From: Boswellia sacra
Taxonomy: Eukaryota; Streptophyta; Magnoliopsida; Sapindales; Burseraceae
DNA length: 64,000 nt
Assembly (NCBI GenBank): GCA_013180625.2
Contig: SNVD02013612.1
Coordinates: forward strand, 18,601-82,600
Direction: 5' to 3'
The notes beneath the pieces were generated by a model, which did no database searches, was not told the DNA's origin, and saw only the letters and a program-made list of their open reading frames with translations. The translations under genes and the position numbers were made by a program. Below, piece after piece: positions 44,435 to 56,740 of the stretch. The number at the start of each line of letters is the position of its first letter. The stretch's first letter is position 1.

Positions 44435-46949
44435 TAATAACAAATATTACTAGCTAATTATCATATCTTCACTCACATGATATAAACAATTCTAGTAAAC
44501 ACAAATCCAAAGTTTACGGTTGGCTAGTATTGCTATTACATTTCTTTTATTCTTTTTATCGTTGTTGATGGTATGCATAGAACGAACTTCTTGGGCAAAA
44601 TGTAAAAGATCTTTCAAAATCCATATTCGTTCGAGAGGACAATCAGGGTGCAGGCATAAGGCTCTTTTTGACACAAATAATAATTTCCTTCATTTAACTT
44701 TGGCCTCTTTTAAGGGTTATTACTTTCTTGATAGCTCAATACCTGTACTCTTTATGCGCTTATGCATTCATAGTATACTATATACTAGTACTCTTGGAGC
44801 CTGTGTCCTAGTGTTTTTGTGTAATAATCACCTCCAGCCGAAGATCAGTGGTAGGTGATCACAAGGTGCTTTTGGAGAAGGGTAGCGTAATCAGTAAGCA
44901 CAACTGTGAAATGCAACGAACCCTTGTCTATTTGTGAACTACTTCCAGCCACGTAACAATCCACTTAACTTCAAGAAGTTCGAGATTAGAATATTACATT
45001 TACTTGGTGTGTTTTTTTGACAACAACTCCATGTAGCAAGCTATTTAGACGAGTTTTTATCCCACATTCTTATGACCATCGAATCAAATATTGTTAATCT
45101 ACGTCCTTGAGAATTATCATATTCTTAAATCGATTACTTTGTCAATTCTCCAACCTCCATCCGGTATTTACCCCTTACCCACCAGCTACATTTCCATATC
45201 GACCTTATTCAAGTGATTCAGCTCGGAAAGAACCTCTCATATCTTGTTTGTAACACCACTCTCTAAAACAGCTCGACACCTTGCTCTGACTAAATATATT
45301 GTGCTCAGAAGTCCCTGCTCGGCACCGTTGTTTCTTTCCACACTCAATTGGCTTTCAGTTTGACATCTTGTGAATCACAAGAGAGCCAAATAATTAACGC
45401 ATTTGCTCGATGTTGCATGGTTTTGCTTCAACCTTTAAAGGCAAGCATTTTGTTTCTTTGTGACCCATTTCCTGGTTACGTGATACTCAGTATCAGCTCA
45501 ACTTCACAAATGCACAGTGCTCCGTTCCTTCACTCATGACTCATGAGCCATGTCTATAATAATTTCTTTTTGCGTACCACTTCACTGTTTGACCCACATA
45601 AACAAGTCATCTTAATATAGATATTTGATCTGCCTATTGAATGCTTTTCTCAGCCTAATGCATGAAGCGTTGATGCCGAGCTGATTAATCGGTATAACTC
45701 TTTGTTTTCCAATACAAGCCAATCTTTTACGTACCTGGCACCGACACTTTCTTCATTCGCGGAGTCGCTCGGAACCAATTTTTAGTTTATTCAAATAAAT
45801 CATCTCGGGACGAACACTTCATATGTCTTATTTGTACAGATCGCTTATTGCCTCAACTATGACAAGACAGCTTGGTCTCTACTCATGTTACTTCCTATTC
45901 TTTATATTCAATGGCTTATATTTCTTTGCTGAAGAGCGGCCTGCATAAGAATCGCTAGCTGAGCCAATTCAAATTGCTCAACTCTGTAAGAGTTTTTCTG
46001 GAGGGCAGCCTTGCAGTCGTAGTTCAGATTATACTTCCTTTATGCACCCACAGAGCTTATATTCCGGCTATGTACACTTCACAAGATTTGATACTTCACA
46101 TAAGTGTTTCAAGTACGTGTTGTCGTCCTACTCATTGTTTGCACTTCTCTTATCAATTTAATTATGCTTTGAAAGATTTCTGTATTACACAAATTCCAAA
46201 GAGCATGCAGCTCGGCACCAACGTTTTATTCTTAGTCTATGAGGGGCTCCGAAGTTCATCTTCCTCAAATAGCTCGTTGCAAAACTTTTATCTATTTTAT
46301 TTGTGTGGTTCCGTCCAAGCATATTATTCATGCTTCAAATAACTCGATCGGTACCGATTTGTTGTAAATACAAGCTAATTTGGATTGGCTCGAGAATAAT
46401 TATCCAAGTATTTCATTGCAAAGGGTTGTACACAGATCGTTGTCCCACTTACTGTTTACACATTGTTCATCCTATCATGCTTTAAAAGGGGCACATTATT
46501 TGTATCTTAAGAGTTTCGGTACTAATATTGTAATTGTTTCTTACTTGTGGCGTGCTTTTACTTGTGCAACTTATTATTTATTTGTTTACCATTTATGTTT
46601 TTGCTTGTGGCACCTATTAGTTATTTGTTTATCATTTATGTTCGCCTTGTTTAGGACCTAACTGAGGGGTCAGTCGCGCGCCTTAACACCATGACCCGAG
46701 AGACAACGAAGGGGTAAAAATTTTTAAGTTTTCAATAGAATGGCATGAACCTGGGATCTTGATGTAGTGAAATGCACCTAAGTCCTAAGCCTCTCATACC
46801 CCTTAGGGACAACTCAATGGTGAACGAAGGATTAAACTTCTGGAGGAGCCGAGACGCAGAGTTGTAAAAAATTATTATAGGTTAAATATAAAGAATATAT
46901 ATATGAATAAAATAAAAAATTAATATTATTAACTTAACAATTTATAAAA
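44435..46949. other. Unassigned 2.5-kb stretch with recurring CTCGG/GCTCGG words
   Basis: No gene or domain recognised; the longest frame is 122 codons and featureless. GCTCGG(C/A)ACC-like words recur (for example near 45,318, 45,768 and 46,211), suggesting one decayed repeat. About 46,660-46,800 is a GC-richer patch. Confidence 0.35.
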
Positions 46950-47328
46950 TGTTATGGCCATAACAAAATTGGGCCTCAATTGAATCTAATACATTAAGCC
47001 CATTACTGAAGCCCGTTATTTAGGCATATTATCTGGGTCCCGTGATGACTTCTCCTAATACCTATATAAACCCTCCAAACTTTTACTCAAGGTATGCACA
47101 CTTTTCTGAACTCATACTCTCTCTAAATTTCCTCTGCTTTTGAGAGCTTCTCTCTCTAGGAAATTCTCCCAGAAAATTTCGGAGTGTCGGAAACTGATTT
47201 GAGCGTCAGAGGGTTTCCGCCGGCACCACTGCCGGCACCCCTGACTATTTTTCTTTGCTCGCAGGATTGGACCCGACGTACAATTCGAGCTCTGACCCGC
47301 TTCCCGGCCGTCTGGAAATCGTGCATCA
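46950..47328 (+). repeat. 5' LTR of a second Ty3/gypsy element (approximate start)
   Basis: The stretch TGTTATGGCC to TGCATCA contains a TATA box (TATATAAA, 47063-47070) and a CT-rich leader. It is followed at 47333-47350 by TTGGCGTCGTGTGTGGGA, close to the TTGGCGCCGTCTGTGGGA primer site of many plant gypsy elements. The 3' LTR lies outside the window. Confidence 0.6.
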
Positions 47329-47407
47329 ATAATTGGCGTCGTGTGTGGGAAACAACAATTTAAGCTTCTTTAGTTGTTGCTCCCATCCAAACGTACTCAA
47401 ACACATC

Positions 47408-47982
47408 ATGAGTCACGAATCCCAACACTCAACCTCCCTAGAGGTTGATGAAGAAATCGAGGTAGAAGCACCTCCCCGACGTCGAAGGGTAGTTGATACA
47501 GGGAGAGCTTTAGTGATATCCTCTGGGGTGGGGCCTAACCCCAGGCAACCCCGACTTCCACTTAGAAGACCGAGGAAAGGCAAGACGAGTCGATTGACAA
47601 CCATGGAACATACCATACGAAATTTTGGTGAACAAATAAACCGTATGGTGACTATGTTCAACCAAGCATTTGGACAAAGTACTCAGCAGGCTGCAAACAC
47701 TGCTGGAAATAACCCAAGGAGTGCTATGGTAGTACCTAATGTCCCGACAGATTTTGGTGGGCGTCCTGACCTAGTCGTCCAGACTACTGGATTACCTCTC
47801 CATCAGGTCATTCAACCAAATCTTCCCCATCCTATTGTTCAAGGAGGGGATGGTCGCCCAAAGATTCCCTCTCCTTCGCACATCATATATGGACAGCAAT
47901 TAACAGCCGTAGACCTTCGACACTCTCTAAACAAGAAGCGCCATACAAGCGTTGAGCAGGGACCAAGGGGCAGTAATGTTGA
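47408..47982 (+). pseudogene. Gag of the second gypsy element, N-terminal part, split by the CACTA element
   Basis: ATG at 47408; the frame encodes an acidic then Pro/Arg-rich N-terminus and a conserved EHTIRNFGEQINRM-like helix. The CACTA element enters at 47983, and the frame runs into a stop at 48019 inside it. The same reading frame resumes at 63,223 if one 3-bp duplication copy is ignored. As it stands the gene is broken. Confidence 0.75.
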
Positions 47983-47999
47983 TACTACAAGAAAAAAGC

Positions 48000-48920
48000 A
48001 AATATTTGACTGTTTTTAACCGTCAAATATTATCATATTTGACGGTTTTTGCGTGTCATATATGTCACCGTCAAATATGATAATAGTTGACCGTAGGTCA
48101 AACGGTCAAATATTCACTATAGCATTATTTGACTCTTACAAAACAGTCAAGTTTGTATTCAAATTTTAGGTCTTATTTGACGGTTTATTGAAGAAATATT
48201 TGACATTAACCGTCAAATATGAAAAAGTAACGGTCAAATTTTTAAATTTTTGTTAATAATATTGTCAAATATTATGAACCTACGTCGAATTTTTCAAAAT
48301 TTGACTGCTTATAACCGTCAAGTATTGTGCAGTAACCGTCAAGTTTTACAAAATTTTTTTCATATTTGATTGCTTCTGACCGTCAAGTATGTGAGCATAG
48401 AATAATATTTGACTCTTTTTGACAGACAAATATTATTACTTTAATACTTGACCCTTTCGATACTGTCAAGTATGACAAATATTTTGGCTCATATTTGATT
48501 GCTTTTGACTGTCAAGTATGTGAGCTTTCGACAGTCAAATATTATTACTTTAATACTTGACCATTTCAACAATGTCAAGTATGACAAAAATGAAAACCTA
48601 ATTTTTCCATATTTGATTCCTTTTGACCGTCAAGTATGTCAGTATTATTATTTGACTCTTTTTTGACCGACAAATATTTAAGCTCATATTTGACTCTTCT
48701 CATATTTGACTGTTTATTATACTTGTCGGTTTGGATACTGTCATGACAGAACTCATATTTTGACTTATTGTGTCAAATATTACCCCAATTTTTAACTCAT
48801 ATTTGACTGTTTATTAATAGGTAACCATCAAATATGACATATTCAACCCATATTTGACGGTTTGTTATTGTCAACTTTTTAGGAATGGCCAAATCATTGA
48901 ACCAGAACCGTCAAGTATGT
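48000..48920. repeat. CACTA left subterminal repeat array
   Basis: About 20 exact ATTTGAC or GTCAAAT words plus a dozen or more one-base variants (TCAAGTAT, ATTTGATT). Many are arranged as head-to-head pairs, such as TATTTGACTGTTTTTAACCG followed by TCAAATA. In En/Spm-type elements such subterminal repeats bind the regulatory transposase subunit. Confidence 0.85.
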
Positions 48921-49140
48921 ATATATATATTTTATAAATATTTTTCAAAAAAATTATAGTCTTTCTACATAATACAAATAGAATTGGTTGATACATTTTA
49001 GTTAATAACTACGTACCATGGCTATTATTTGCTTCCTAGCAAGTCTTCAAGGGTGCAGCTGATTATAATATAAATCAAGGGTTCTGTTTGGAAACAGAGG
49101 ATAACAAATTGGAATATAACAAATCTTCTCAGTATTCCAT

Positions 49141-49368
49141 TCATTTGCAGGAAATGAACCCAAATAAAATGAAACTTTCTAGTGCTAAAGAAGCATACTT
49201 GACAGTTTTTAAAAAATAAGAAGTTATGCTTACAGTGAGTTCTTGAACTTTGTTTGTTCGACGAACTACAGAATGTGAAAGATAAGTTAAAGGATGATAC
49301 TTTTTGAAAAAGCTCTCAACAGTTTCATTGACAGTGATTCCAGGTGGGACAGGGATACAGTGTCCCAA
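49141..49368 (-). pseudogene. Unidentified exon-like stretch in the CACTA element
   Basis: The minus-strand frame encodes [20 protein letters not shown] and a SHSVVRRTNKVQELT-like stretch, ending at a plausible donor CT|GTAAGC near 49,230. Its composition is gene-like and it has no stop. It overlaps the donor of the SNF2 exon, so it is either the start of a different captured gene or read-through. I do not recognise the family. Confidence 0.3.
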
Positions 49369-50026
49369 ACACGAAAGGCATACAGAAATGCATCAAGGCC
49401 CAAAGTTCAGTAAGATTATTCTGGATAGGTGTGCCTGTCATCAACAATCTTCTTGGCATGACAAATCGCTCTTTAAGAACATTATATAGAACCTGTTAAG
49501 GTTAACCATAAAATATTGCCAATGAGAAATCCTAGAGAAAAGGGAAAATGTCTCAAGAAAACTATGCTTTTCACCAACCCGGACTAGTCTTATTTTACCC
49601 AACTAGTAGCACAATTTCTTTGGAATTCATACAAGTAATCATACAAAGTTCAGGAAAGAAAGAAAGAAACGAAAAAAAAAAGGCAGAAGAAATCAAGAAA
49701 CATAGCCTTACTTCTTTTTTTTCTAATCATATAATATAAACTCACTCAATTATATATGTAAACCATCCAGAATATGTATTCATGTAATTGCTAATTTACT
49801 AGCTGCTTCTATATTATTTATGATAAATAGATTCTATCAGCTACAGTGCCCACTATAGAAATATAGGCTACTGACTACATAAAGCCAAACTTACACTAGA
49901 AGGATTTTTAAGTCTTTGGGCTTCATCAATTATCGCATAGGACCACGGTATTTGAGAAAGAAAATCTTGATCCATTAGTGCTATGTCATATGTTGTCAAT
50001 AGTACATCAAACGGTAATGATAATAC
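49359..50026 (-). pseudogene. Captured fragment of an ALC1/CHD1L-like SNF2 helicase (two exons)
   Basis: Exon 50026-49895 (44 codons) includes [20 protein letters not shown] and the Walker B region [13 protein letters not shown]. Exon 49492-49359 starts [10 protein letters not shown] and includes [19 protein letters not shown] (motif III region). Both have proper minus-strand splice sites, and the intron (49894-49493) is retained, so capture was from DNA. This matches the ATPase domain of plant ALC1-like remodellers (Arabidopsis CHR10 type). The helicase C domain and macro domain are absent, so it cannot be a working remodeller. Confidence 0.8.
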
Positions 50027-51197
50027 CTGCACATGAATTTAACTTATGATAAAAGGTTAACACAGATACTACATGGAAAAATTTTCTCAATTTCGAGTAG
50101 ATAGCATATAAACCCATCCATGTCATAAGTATAATCTCTAAGACCAAAAACCAAGAACAAAACTCACATTAGAAGACGAAGAATTAAATTATCATAGTAA
50201 AGGCAATATAATTTTAACCATAATTCTAGAAGAAAAGATTTCTATTAGAAACCAAACTAGTATTCAATGTCTACACGAGTTCAACTTTTCTCAATAATTT
50301 GAAAAATTATGTAATAACTTGCTCAAATCCGATACATGCCGCTCAAACTCAGATAAACATGAAGTACTGTACAATCAATAACCTCAACTCATTCCAGTCA
50401 AATAGCAAACGAAACAATAATAAATCAACCAGTGAATCAATGAATTACTACCTCTAGAAAACAGAGTAACAGGAGATGAAGGAGAAATGGATGAGAGTGA
50501 GCGTGAAAGCAAAACTGGGATTCACTTGACAAGGAAATAGTGACAGTAAGAATATAAAAGATCCATCTGGTCACAGTAATTCCAGCCTTAAGTTGCTTGA
50601 TCTAAAGAACACGTTCCTTAAAATTTTTTAGTCGCAATAAAGTTAGTGGAAGAAAATTGCCAAAATGAGTAAGGCATGTACCACTGCTTCACGTGCGGAG
50701 TAGAGCTCCAGCAATCTGTTAAACATTATAAAATTTTCAATCAGTGAATGCTAGAACGAATACAAGCATGAAAGTATCACCACAGAGAGATGGGTAGACA
50801 GAGAGGGAAGAGCCTCATATTTTAGTTACTTACGAACAAACAAGTGTGCATTCCATCATGTAAAGAGTATGACCCTCATATTTTAGTTACTTATAAAGCA
50901 AACAATTGTGCATTACATTATGTAAAGAGTATGTCAATTCACTGAAGCTTTCTAAACATTAACTAAGTGGGGAGATCTTTTCACGTAAACACTTTGGCAT
51001 TCAGGATATTCCACTCAAATTCATTCCTTATTCTTTATGTTCAGATATTTCTCAGATTCACATTTATGATTTATGACTTTTTTCCAAGATAGACAAAGCC
51101 TTTTTGACTGATGGAAAGAAAAAGACTTTTATGAGAAAGGCAAGAAGAAAGAAAATGCAGAATCTTAGCAAGCAAGAAGAAGGCCACTCATACTAAC
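50027..51197. other. Captured or filler DNA between the SNF2 and hexosaminidase fragments
   Basis: No exon recognised. A short direct duplication occurs near 50,813-50,850 and 50,873-50,905 (CCTCATATTTTAGTTACTTA). Confidence 0.35.
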
Positions 51198-52401
51198 CTG
51201 TATTGACCTCGTCGCCACCCAAGTGAAATAGCTCAAATGGGAATATTTTTCTCAAATCTGCAACACAAAAATTTCATGCCTACATCAATGAAGGAGAGAA
51301 AGAGTATGTAACACCCACTATAAAGAAGTTACTATGTCCAGGCAAGACAGAAAGGCAATAATGATGTCATGTTTTGAACAACAAGATATTCTGCATATCC
51401 ACATGAATCTAATACACTAAGTCACTGGAAGGGGGCAAAGGACGTAAGAGCATGTACCTAAATGAATTTGGTAGCATATGTATTTTAAATGAGCCGATAA
51501 TTTTATTTTTTTTTTTTGGGCAGGTGAAAGCTTACGTATTAACAAATTACCAAATGAATAATAACAAATTTATTTTAAAACATAAATACACTTTATTTGC
51601 CATGTTGAAGACACTCAGAATTGATCCAAGATTACTTCTGTAATTTGGTTAACCAAAAATTTAAAAGTCACTTCCACATATTTATAAATCAAGTTAATTA
51701 ATGACATTAGCTAACTTTCTCCTTATGAAGGCAAGCATGAATATCAAGTGCACATCACGGACAACATTTCTTAGCAGTGAAAACTAATGTTGATGCAATA
51801 TGTGAGCAAAGGTTTTAAAGATCTTGACCTGAAAGAATCCCAGAAATCACATCAAAAGTAAAATTTTTTGCAACATCAAGTGGCTCTCTACAGGTTGGAG
51901 AAGGCCAAAGATCAGGAAACCCAGTTCCCCTGCATATGCATTTGAAATTTCAAGCACCAATGAATAAATCTGGTATAGTAATTAAAATGTACAATGAGAC
52001 AATGAAGCTGCTAAGCCAAAACAATTTCCAGCTTTTGGTGCTTCAAAACCTAACACGTTTATATGTGTTCCAGACTTCCAGCTTATGGATTTACCCAGGA
52101 AATAAATGAAAAGAAAATGAAACTTAAAAGCATGATTTTTACTTAACCAGGATGCAAATGAGTGTGTGTGTGTGTTCCACTAGAAAAACAATAATCTATG
52201 ATCTTGTACCTATCTGAAAAAGTTCAGCAGCTTATTCATTCTCCTTTCGTTCACAAGAATTAAGGAAAGTATTAAGGCTATGGTAAACAACAGCCAGAAC
52301 CCTACACCCTTCAATATGTCTCAATGGCCATATAGTGGTTATAGATGTTTACCATGATTCTCCATGACCAGGAACATCTACTTCTGCCATGATATTGACA
52401 C
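51198..52401 (-). pseudogene. Captured fragment of a beta-hexosaminidase (three exons)
   Basis: Exons 52401-52353 (VNIMAEVDVPGHGESW), 51929-51829 (GTGFPDLWPSPTCREPLDVA, then FTFDVISGIL) and 51257-51198 (DLRKIFPFELFHLGGDEVNT) join in phase with GT-AG junctions. They include the GH20 catalytic Asp-Glu pair (GGDE). GH20 hexosaminidases remove terminal GlcNAc from N-glycans in vacuole or apoplast; this is about 70 residues from the core of a roughly 540-residue enzyme, so no activity is expected. Introns are retained. Gly replaces Ala in the usual PGHAESW. Confidence 0.85.
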
Positions 52402-54731
52402 CTGCCATAAAATATGCAGAAAAATTAGTTAAAATAAAAGTAATAAACAACTAACCACATTTGAAGCCCAATGCCCTGAAGGCAATCCAACAAGCTTTTT
52501 AAAGATAAAAGAGCACCTCTCAACAAGGATGTCCAATAACATAATTCTAAGAACAATATTTTTGACTCCTATCGGCTTTAAAACTAAAAATTCTTAATTT
52601 ATAGTCAAATGAACAAGTGATGCTGGCAAAAATAATTCACAAGAAAGCAAATAAAAGCATAGATTGTAAAAGTACTTAACTTTCTTTGTAAAAGTACTTA
52701 ACTTTCTAGGAAAAAAGTTTCAAAGCCAAACTAACGTTCTGTATATATTCAAACTATTCAGGAAAAACATGTATTAAATAAAATTATCCAAATAGATAAA
52801 CTATACTGCAGTGAGTGATAATGAGCAACATGGTGAAGAAAAGGCCCCTCCCTCATGATGAATTAATCAACTTTAGAAATATTGCTCTTTTGCTGGCTCC
52901 GACCTATCTTTTTATCTTTTTTTCTCCTCAAATGGAAGTTTAGGAGATCCTCTTATTCATAGAACTTAAGCAAAAAGATTAAAAAAATAAACAAAAAATA
53001 TTTGAAATGCCAAAAAACTCTTTCCTCAATAATAGTTGTGCTTAAAAGCATCATTCTTAGATGGGTTCCCTCGTCTATAGGGATCGTAAATTGTATATGG
53101 TTCTATCTTTTCTAGTGGACATAGTCCACTGTTGTATCCATGTATATTTATAGAAAGAGATTTTGGTCCAAAATTGATTGGAATATGGCTATTGTTTCAT
53201 GAATAAGGAATTTTCTATCTTAGGAAATTGAGAAAGTTAAAGCTGATAACCGTATTAGCTTGATATTATAAGGCATACTAGTTACAGCCGTAATACCTTC
53301 CAAGACAGAAAAATTTTGATTCAAAAACGTAGAGATGTAGCATAAATTATACATCTAATACTGCTAAGACATCAAGTTTAGAAAGACAGAGGAAAGGAAA
53401 TATTCCCTGTTCCATCTTATTCATTATTATAAGGTATAAGGTCTCATCAACATTTTGTTTAAGAAGAGAACTCTGTAGCAATTCCACTCTATCCTGAGGG
53501 ACCTCAAATCACTCATTTTGAATTTGATGAAACGACCACTTCACTTAATTAAACATCAAGGAGATTTTTTTAGGACACGTCGAACTGCGCCTACTAACAC
53601 TTCCTTTATTCTTAAGTAACAAAGGCTAACAAACGAATGTTACCCTGAAGTGATATTGAAGTGGAAAGGATTGGAATTAAGGGGAAGAGCTAGTTAGCTA
53701 AGAAGAAAGTTTCTCCTTGAAAGCATGAAAGTTTTCTTAATAAAAAAGGTAAAATATATGGGACATTTGCTGCATAGTCTGCTGACGCAGATGGTCAGCC
53801 TATTACAGAGAACAGCAAAATAAATGAGAGAATGCACTTGATTTTATTTTACATAGACTTGATAGAATAATCAAACTATTTTACAGAGGTCAATACTATC
53901 AAAACAAACAGCAGTTTTTTTCTAGTAACTGCTGAAGTAGAGTTCGAGTAGACTGTATTACGGCACGATTGGTTTCACTTTAACAGAGCATATTAACTGT
54001 CAGGATATCGACTACATCACAGTAGCTTGTTGCTTTCCTTTATTAGCTTCAAGGAAAGGTATAACGTATACATAAAATGATTTAAGAAACAAATTAGATA
54101 GTAATTTTGTTAATGAAGAAAGAATGAAAAGCAATTCTCTTTTCTTTTTCAAATTTTTAATTTCATAACTTTTTCAAAATGCTGTTTGGAAAATAATTCT
54201 CTATTATTATATTTTCTAATATGCAAAACACATCATTAGTCCATTTATGAGCAACTGGGGGAGATGAGGACAAAACTAATATATCTATTGTCAACCTAAG
54301 TTACAGAGTTCAGCAACTAATGTCAGCAGGGTCTTGGATGGACACTTAAAACCTCAAGTAGATCTTTCATGAGCTTGTAACAGCTGGGTCTCTAAAACCT
54401 ATTGCAACTTCATCCTCCTACTGAGGCTGAGAGAGCCCAAGTATAAAGCCCAAAAGTGTCACATAGCACAGGCAGATTGTAATGGATAAGCATATGCAGT
54501 CCATCTGATGTAAAGTTCAATACAATCAATACCTGAATGACCCTGTTTGGCTTCACTCAAAATACGTGTTTCATCTGACAGCTCAAACTAATTACTCTTT
54601 GAATGGAATCACTCCTCCAAACACACTTCTTTATTCAAGAAAAATAGTGACAAAACCTCCCATTTCTTAAACAATGCAACAATGATAAATGCACATCACT
54701 TTAGCTTCTTGATTAATAGAGTTGATCTTAC
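52402..54731. other. CACTA interior without recognised exons
   Basis: AT-rich sequence with no domain recognised on either strand. A short direct repeat (AAAAGTACTTAACTTTCT) occurs twice near 52,668-52,705. It may hold introns or untranslated parts of the captured genes. Confidence 0.35.
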
Positions 54732-56740
54732 TGTGAATTGATCTGGCCTACGGTGCTCTGATGCAAGAAAATGCAACCTCATTGCAGCCCCTATCTCATA
54801 CTCTCTTTTCAACACATAGCATGTCCAGAAGGTAAAGGCATAGGCCATTACTAAATGGGTCCAAAATCTGAAACCAAAAGGTGTGCATATAATATTAAGA
54901 ATGTGCGTAAAAGACTCTTTAAGTCACAAATTAAGACCAGTCACATTAACTACCATAAAAATTTGAATTCTATTATTTTCAGTTGAAACATCTAATTTGA
55001 TGATTCTTAATTCTAATGAAAGAAAAAAGGGGGAACTTTTAACAACTCAACTATGTCTAACTATTGCAAATAATATAGCAGTCATGCTGAAGATCATACG
55101 TTTCAGTTATCAAATGGAAACATTCAGAAGATAAATAATAAAGATAATAATACAATAGAGCTTTCAGATACATTGACAAACCTGCGTGATCCAGTTGGAA
55201 TATTTGATATAGACAATGCTTCTATGCTGCTGTAACTTAATTTAGAATGCTCTAAGGTCCTGTTTGTCCAATTAACTGGTACCATGACTGTAAATGCAAG
55301 GAAGGCAATCAGAACAAAAATTTTAAGCCTGCACTTAAATAGGAAAGGAACAGGCAAGAGTGAGTCTAAGACAAAAATAAATGAATATCAGGAAAAGAGA
55401 AACTCTCAAAAGAGCATACCCTATCAAGTAAATCCTCAAGTAAATAGCAGAATCCAATCCTGCATGGTCAATTAGTTCAGGCTCTGGCATTTGCAGTGCT
55501 GCTGGCATCCAGCTCAGAAACCTCACATATGACCTGAAGTCCAAATTAACGAACTTGCTTGTAAATGCACCGGTTTGCAAAGGACTACTTCTTAAGCCCT
55601 TCAGATACCATTTCAAAAAGTAGATCCTGTCGTTTATCGGTTGAATTCGAAGAATGGCAAATGCGAATAAGAAAGCAAATGCACTGAGGATATTGATAGT
55701 TGCTGCAACTCCAATATCACCAAGGGTGGCCATATGCTTGCGTCAGTAAATTGGTGGTCCTGTAAAACAAATATAGGTACTAGATAAGCTCATATGAGTC
55801 CTAAAAATATTTATAGGCTATATATTAAAAAGATTTTTTATGATGGGAATATGCACTTTGGAGAAATTATGAAGTTGCGACAACTCTCAATTGCAGTTGG
55901 AAAAACATGATTCAAATAATACCTACTTTTGACTTTACTGCTTCATGTTAACAGGAATATCCCTAATTCTCACAAAACAATACATAAGAAAATGAAATAC
56001 GAATAAAGATCATGGTACATTTCATCCAACAACAAAATTGGAAAATTTTTCACTACATTCCATTATTGAAACAGAATGCTAGTACATAACTGAAACAGAA
56101 ACTAAGCAATCAAGCGGAGAAGTCATAGCAAAACCTATAACAAGCTTTTAATTTTCAACGGTTTCCATTTCTCAGAACATCAGTTAAAAGAAAGAGAAAA
56201 TGAAACTGAAGTCATTTGAAATAACTAACCCAATTATACTTAAAAGTCAATTAAATTCGAAATACGGAAAACTGAAAAATCGATTAAGAATTCAAAGATT
56301 CTCTGTTCGGTTATCAATAGAACATTCATAAAGCTTGATGAAAAAGAAAGAAGTGACATAAAGAAGCAAGATTCAGATCCATTTTCCCTCGATATTCTCA
56401 GAAACCAGACAGAATCAACCTGTCACTGAGTTGTAAGTCACTAAAAAAAAAACTTTTTTTTCCTTGATTGGAAGCAAAAGCAAGAAAATACAAAATAAAC
56501 AACAGACATCGAACCAATGTTTAACAGTTTTCTTCTCTTTTCTCTCGAATTCCATCAACCAAAGAAACAAAAATTTTTTTTTTAAGATCCACCACACTTA
56601 CCGTTTCAACTGAACCTTCTCATTTCACTTCTTCTTCGTCTAACAACGCGCACAATCAAACAAAGCAAGCAAGCAACAAAACAAAACAACCCAGTTGGCA
56701 GTTGAAAACTTCTCTTTTAAGTCTTCTTAACTACACTGAC
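54732..56740 (-). pseudogene. Captured 5' part of an OSCA/CSC1-type osmosensitive channel gene
   Basis: A 5'-UTR exon (about 56740-56602, donor ACGG|GTAAGT) and an 842-bp leader intron precede the coding exons. Coding exons are 55759-55420 (ATG at 55733), 55328-55182 and 54867-54732, all in phase, giving about 199 residues without a stop. They start MATLGDIGVAATINILSAF and contain LKIFVLIAFLAF, VPVNWTNRTLE, LSISNIPTGSRRF and the FTFWTCYVLKREYE membrane segment. OSCA channels are plasma-membrane, hyperosmolality-gated, calcium-permeable. The N-terminal three membrane helices are present; the pore region is missing. The leader and probably promoter were captured too, so the fragment may still be transcribed. 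Confidence 0.85.

Noticed and set aside
45974..46342. 122-codon plus-strand frame between the hAT element and the second gypsy element
   Set aside because: No domain or homologue recognised, AT-rich composition, flanked by stops in all frames.
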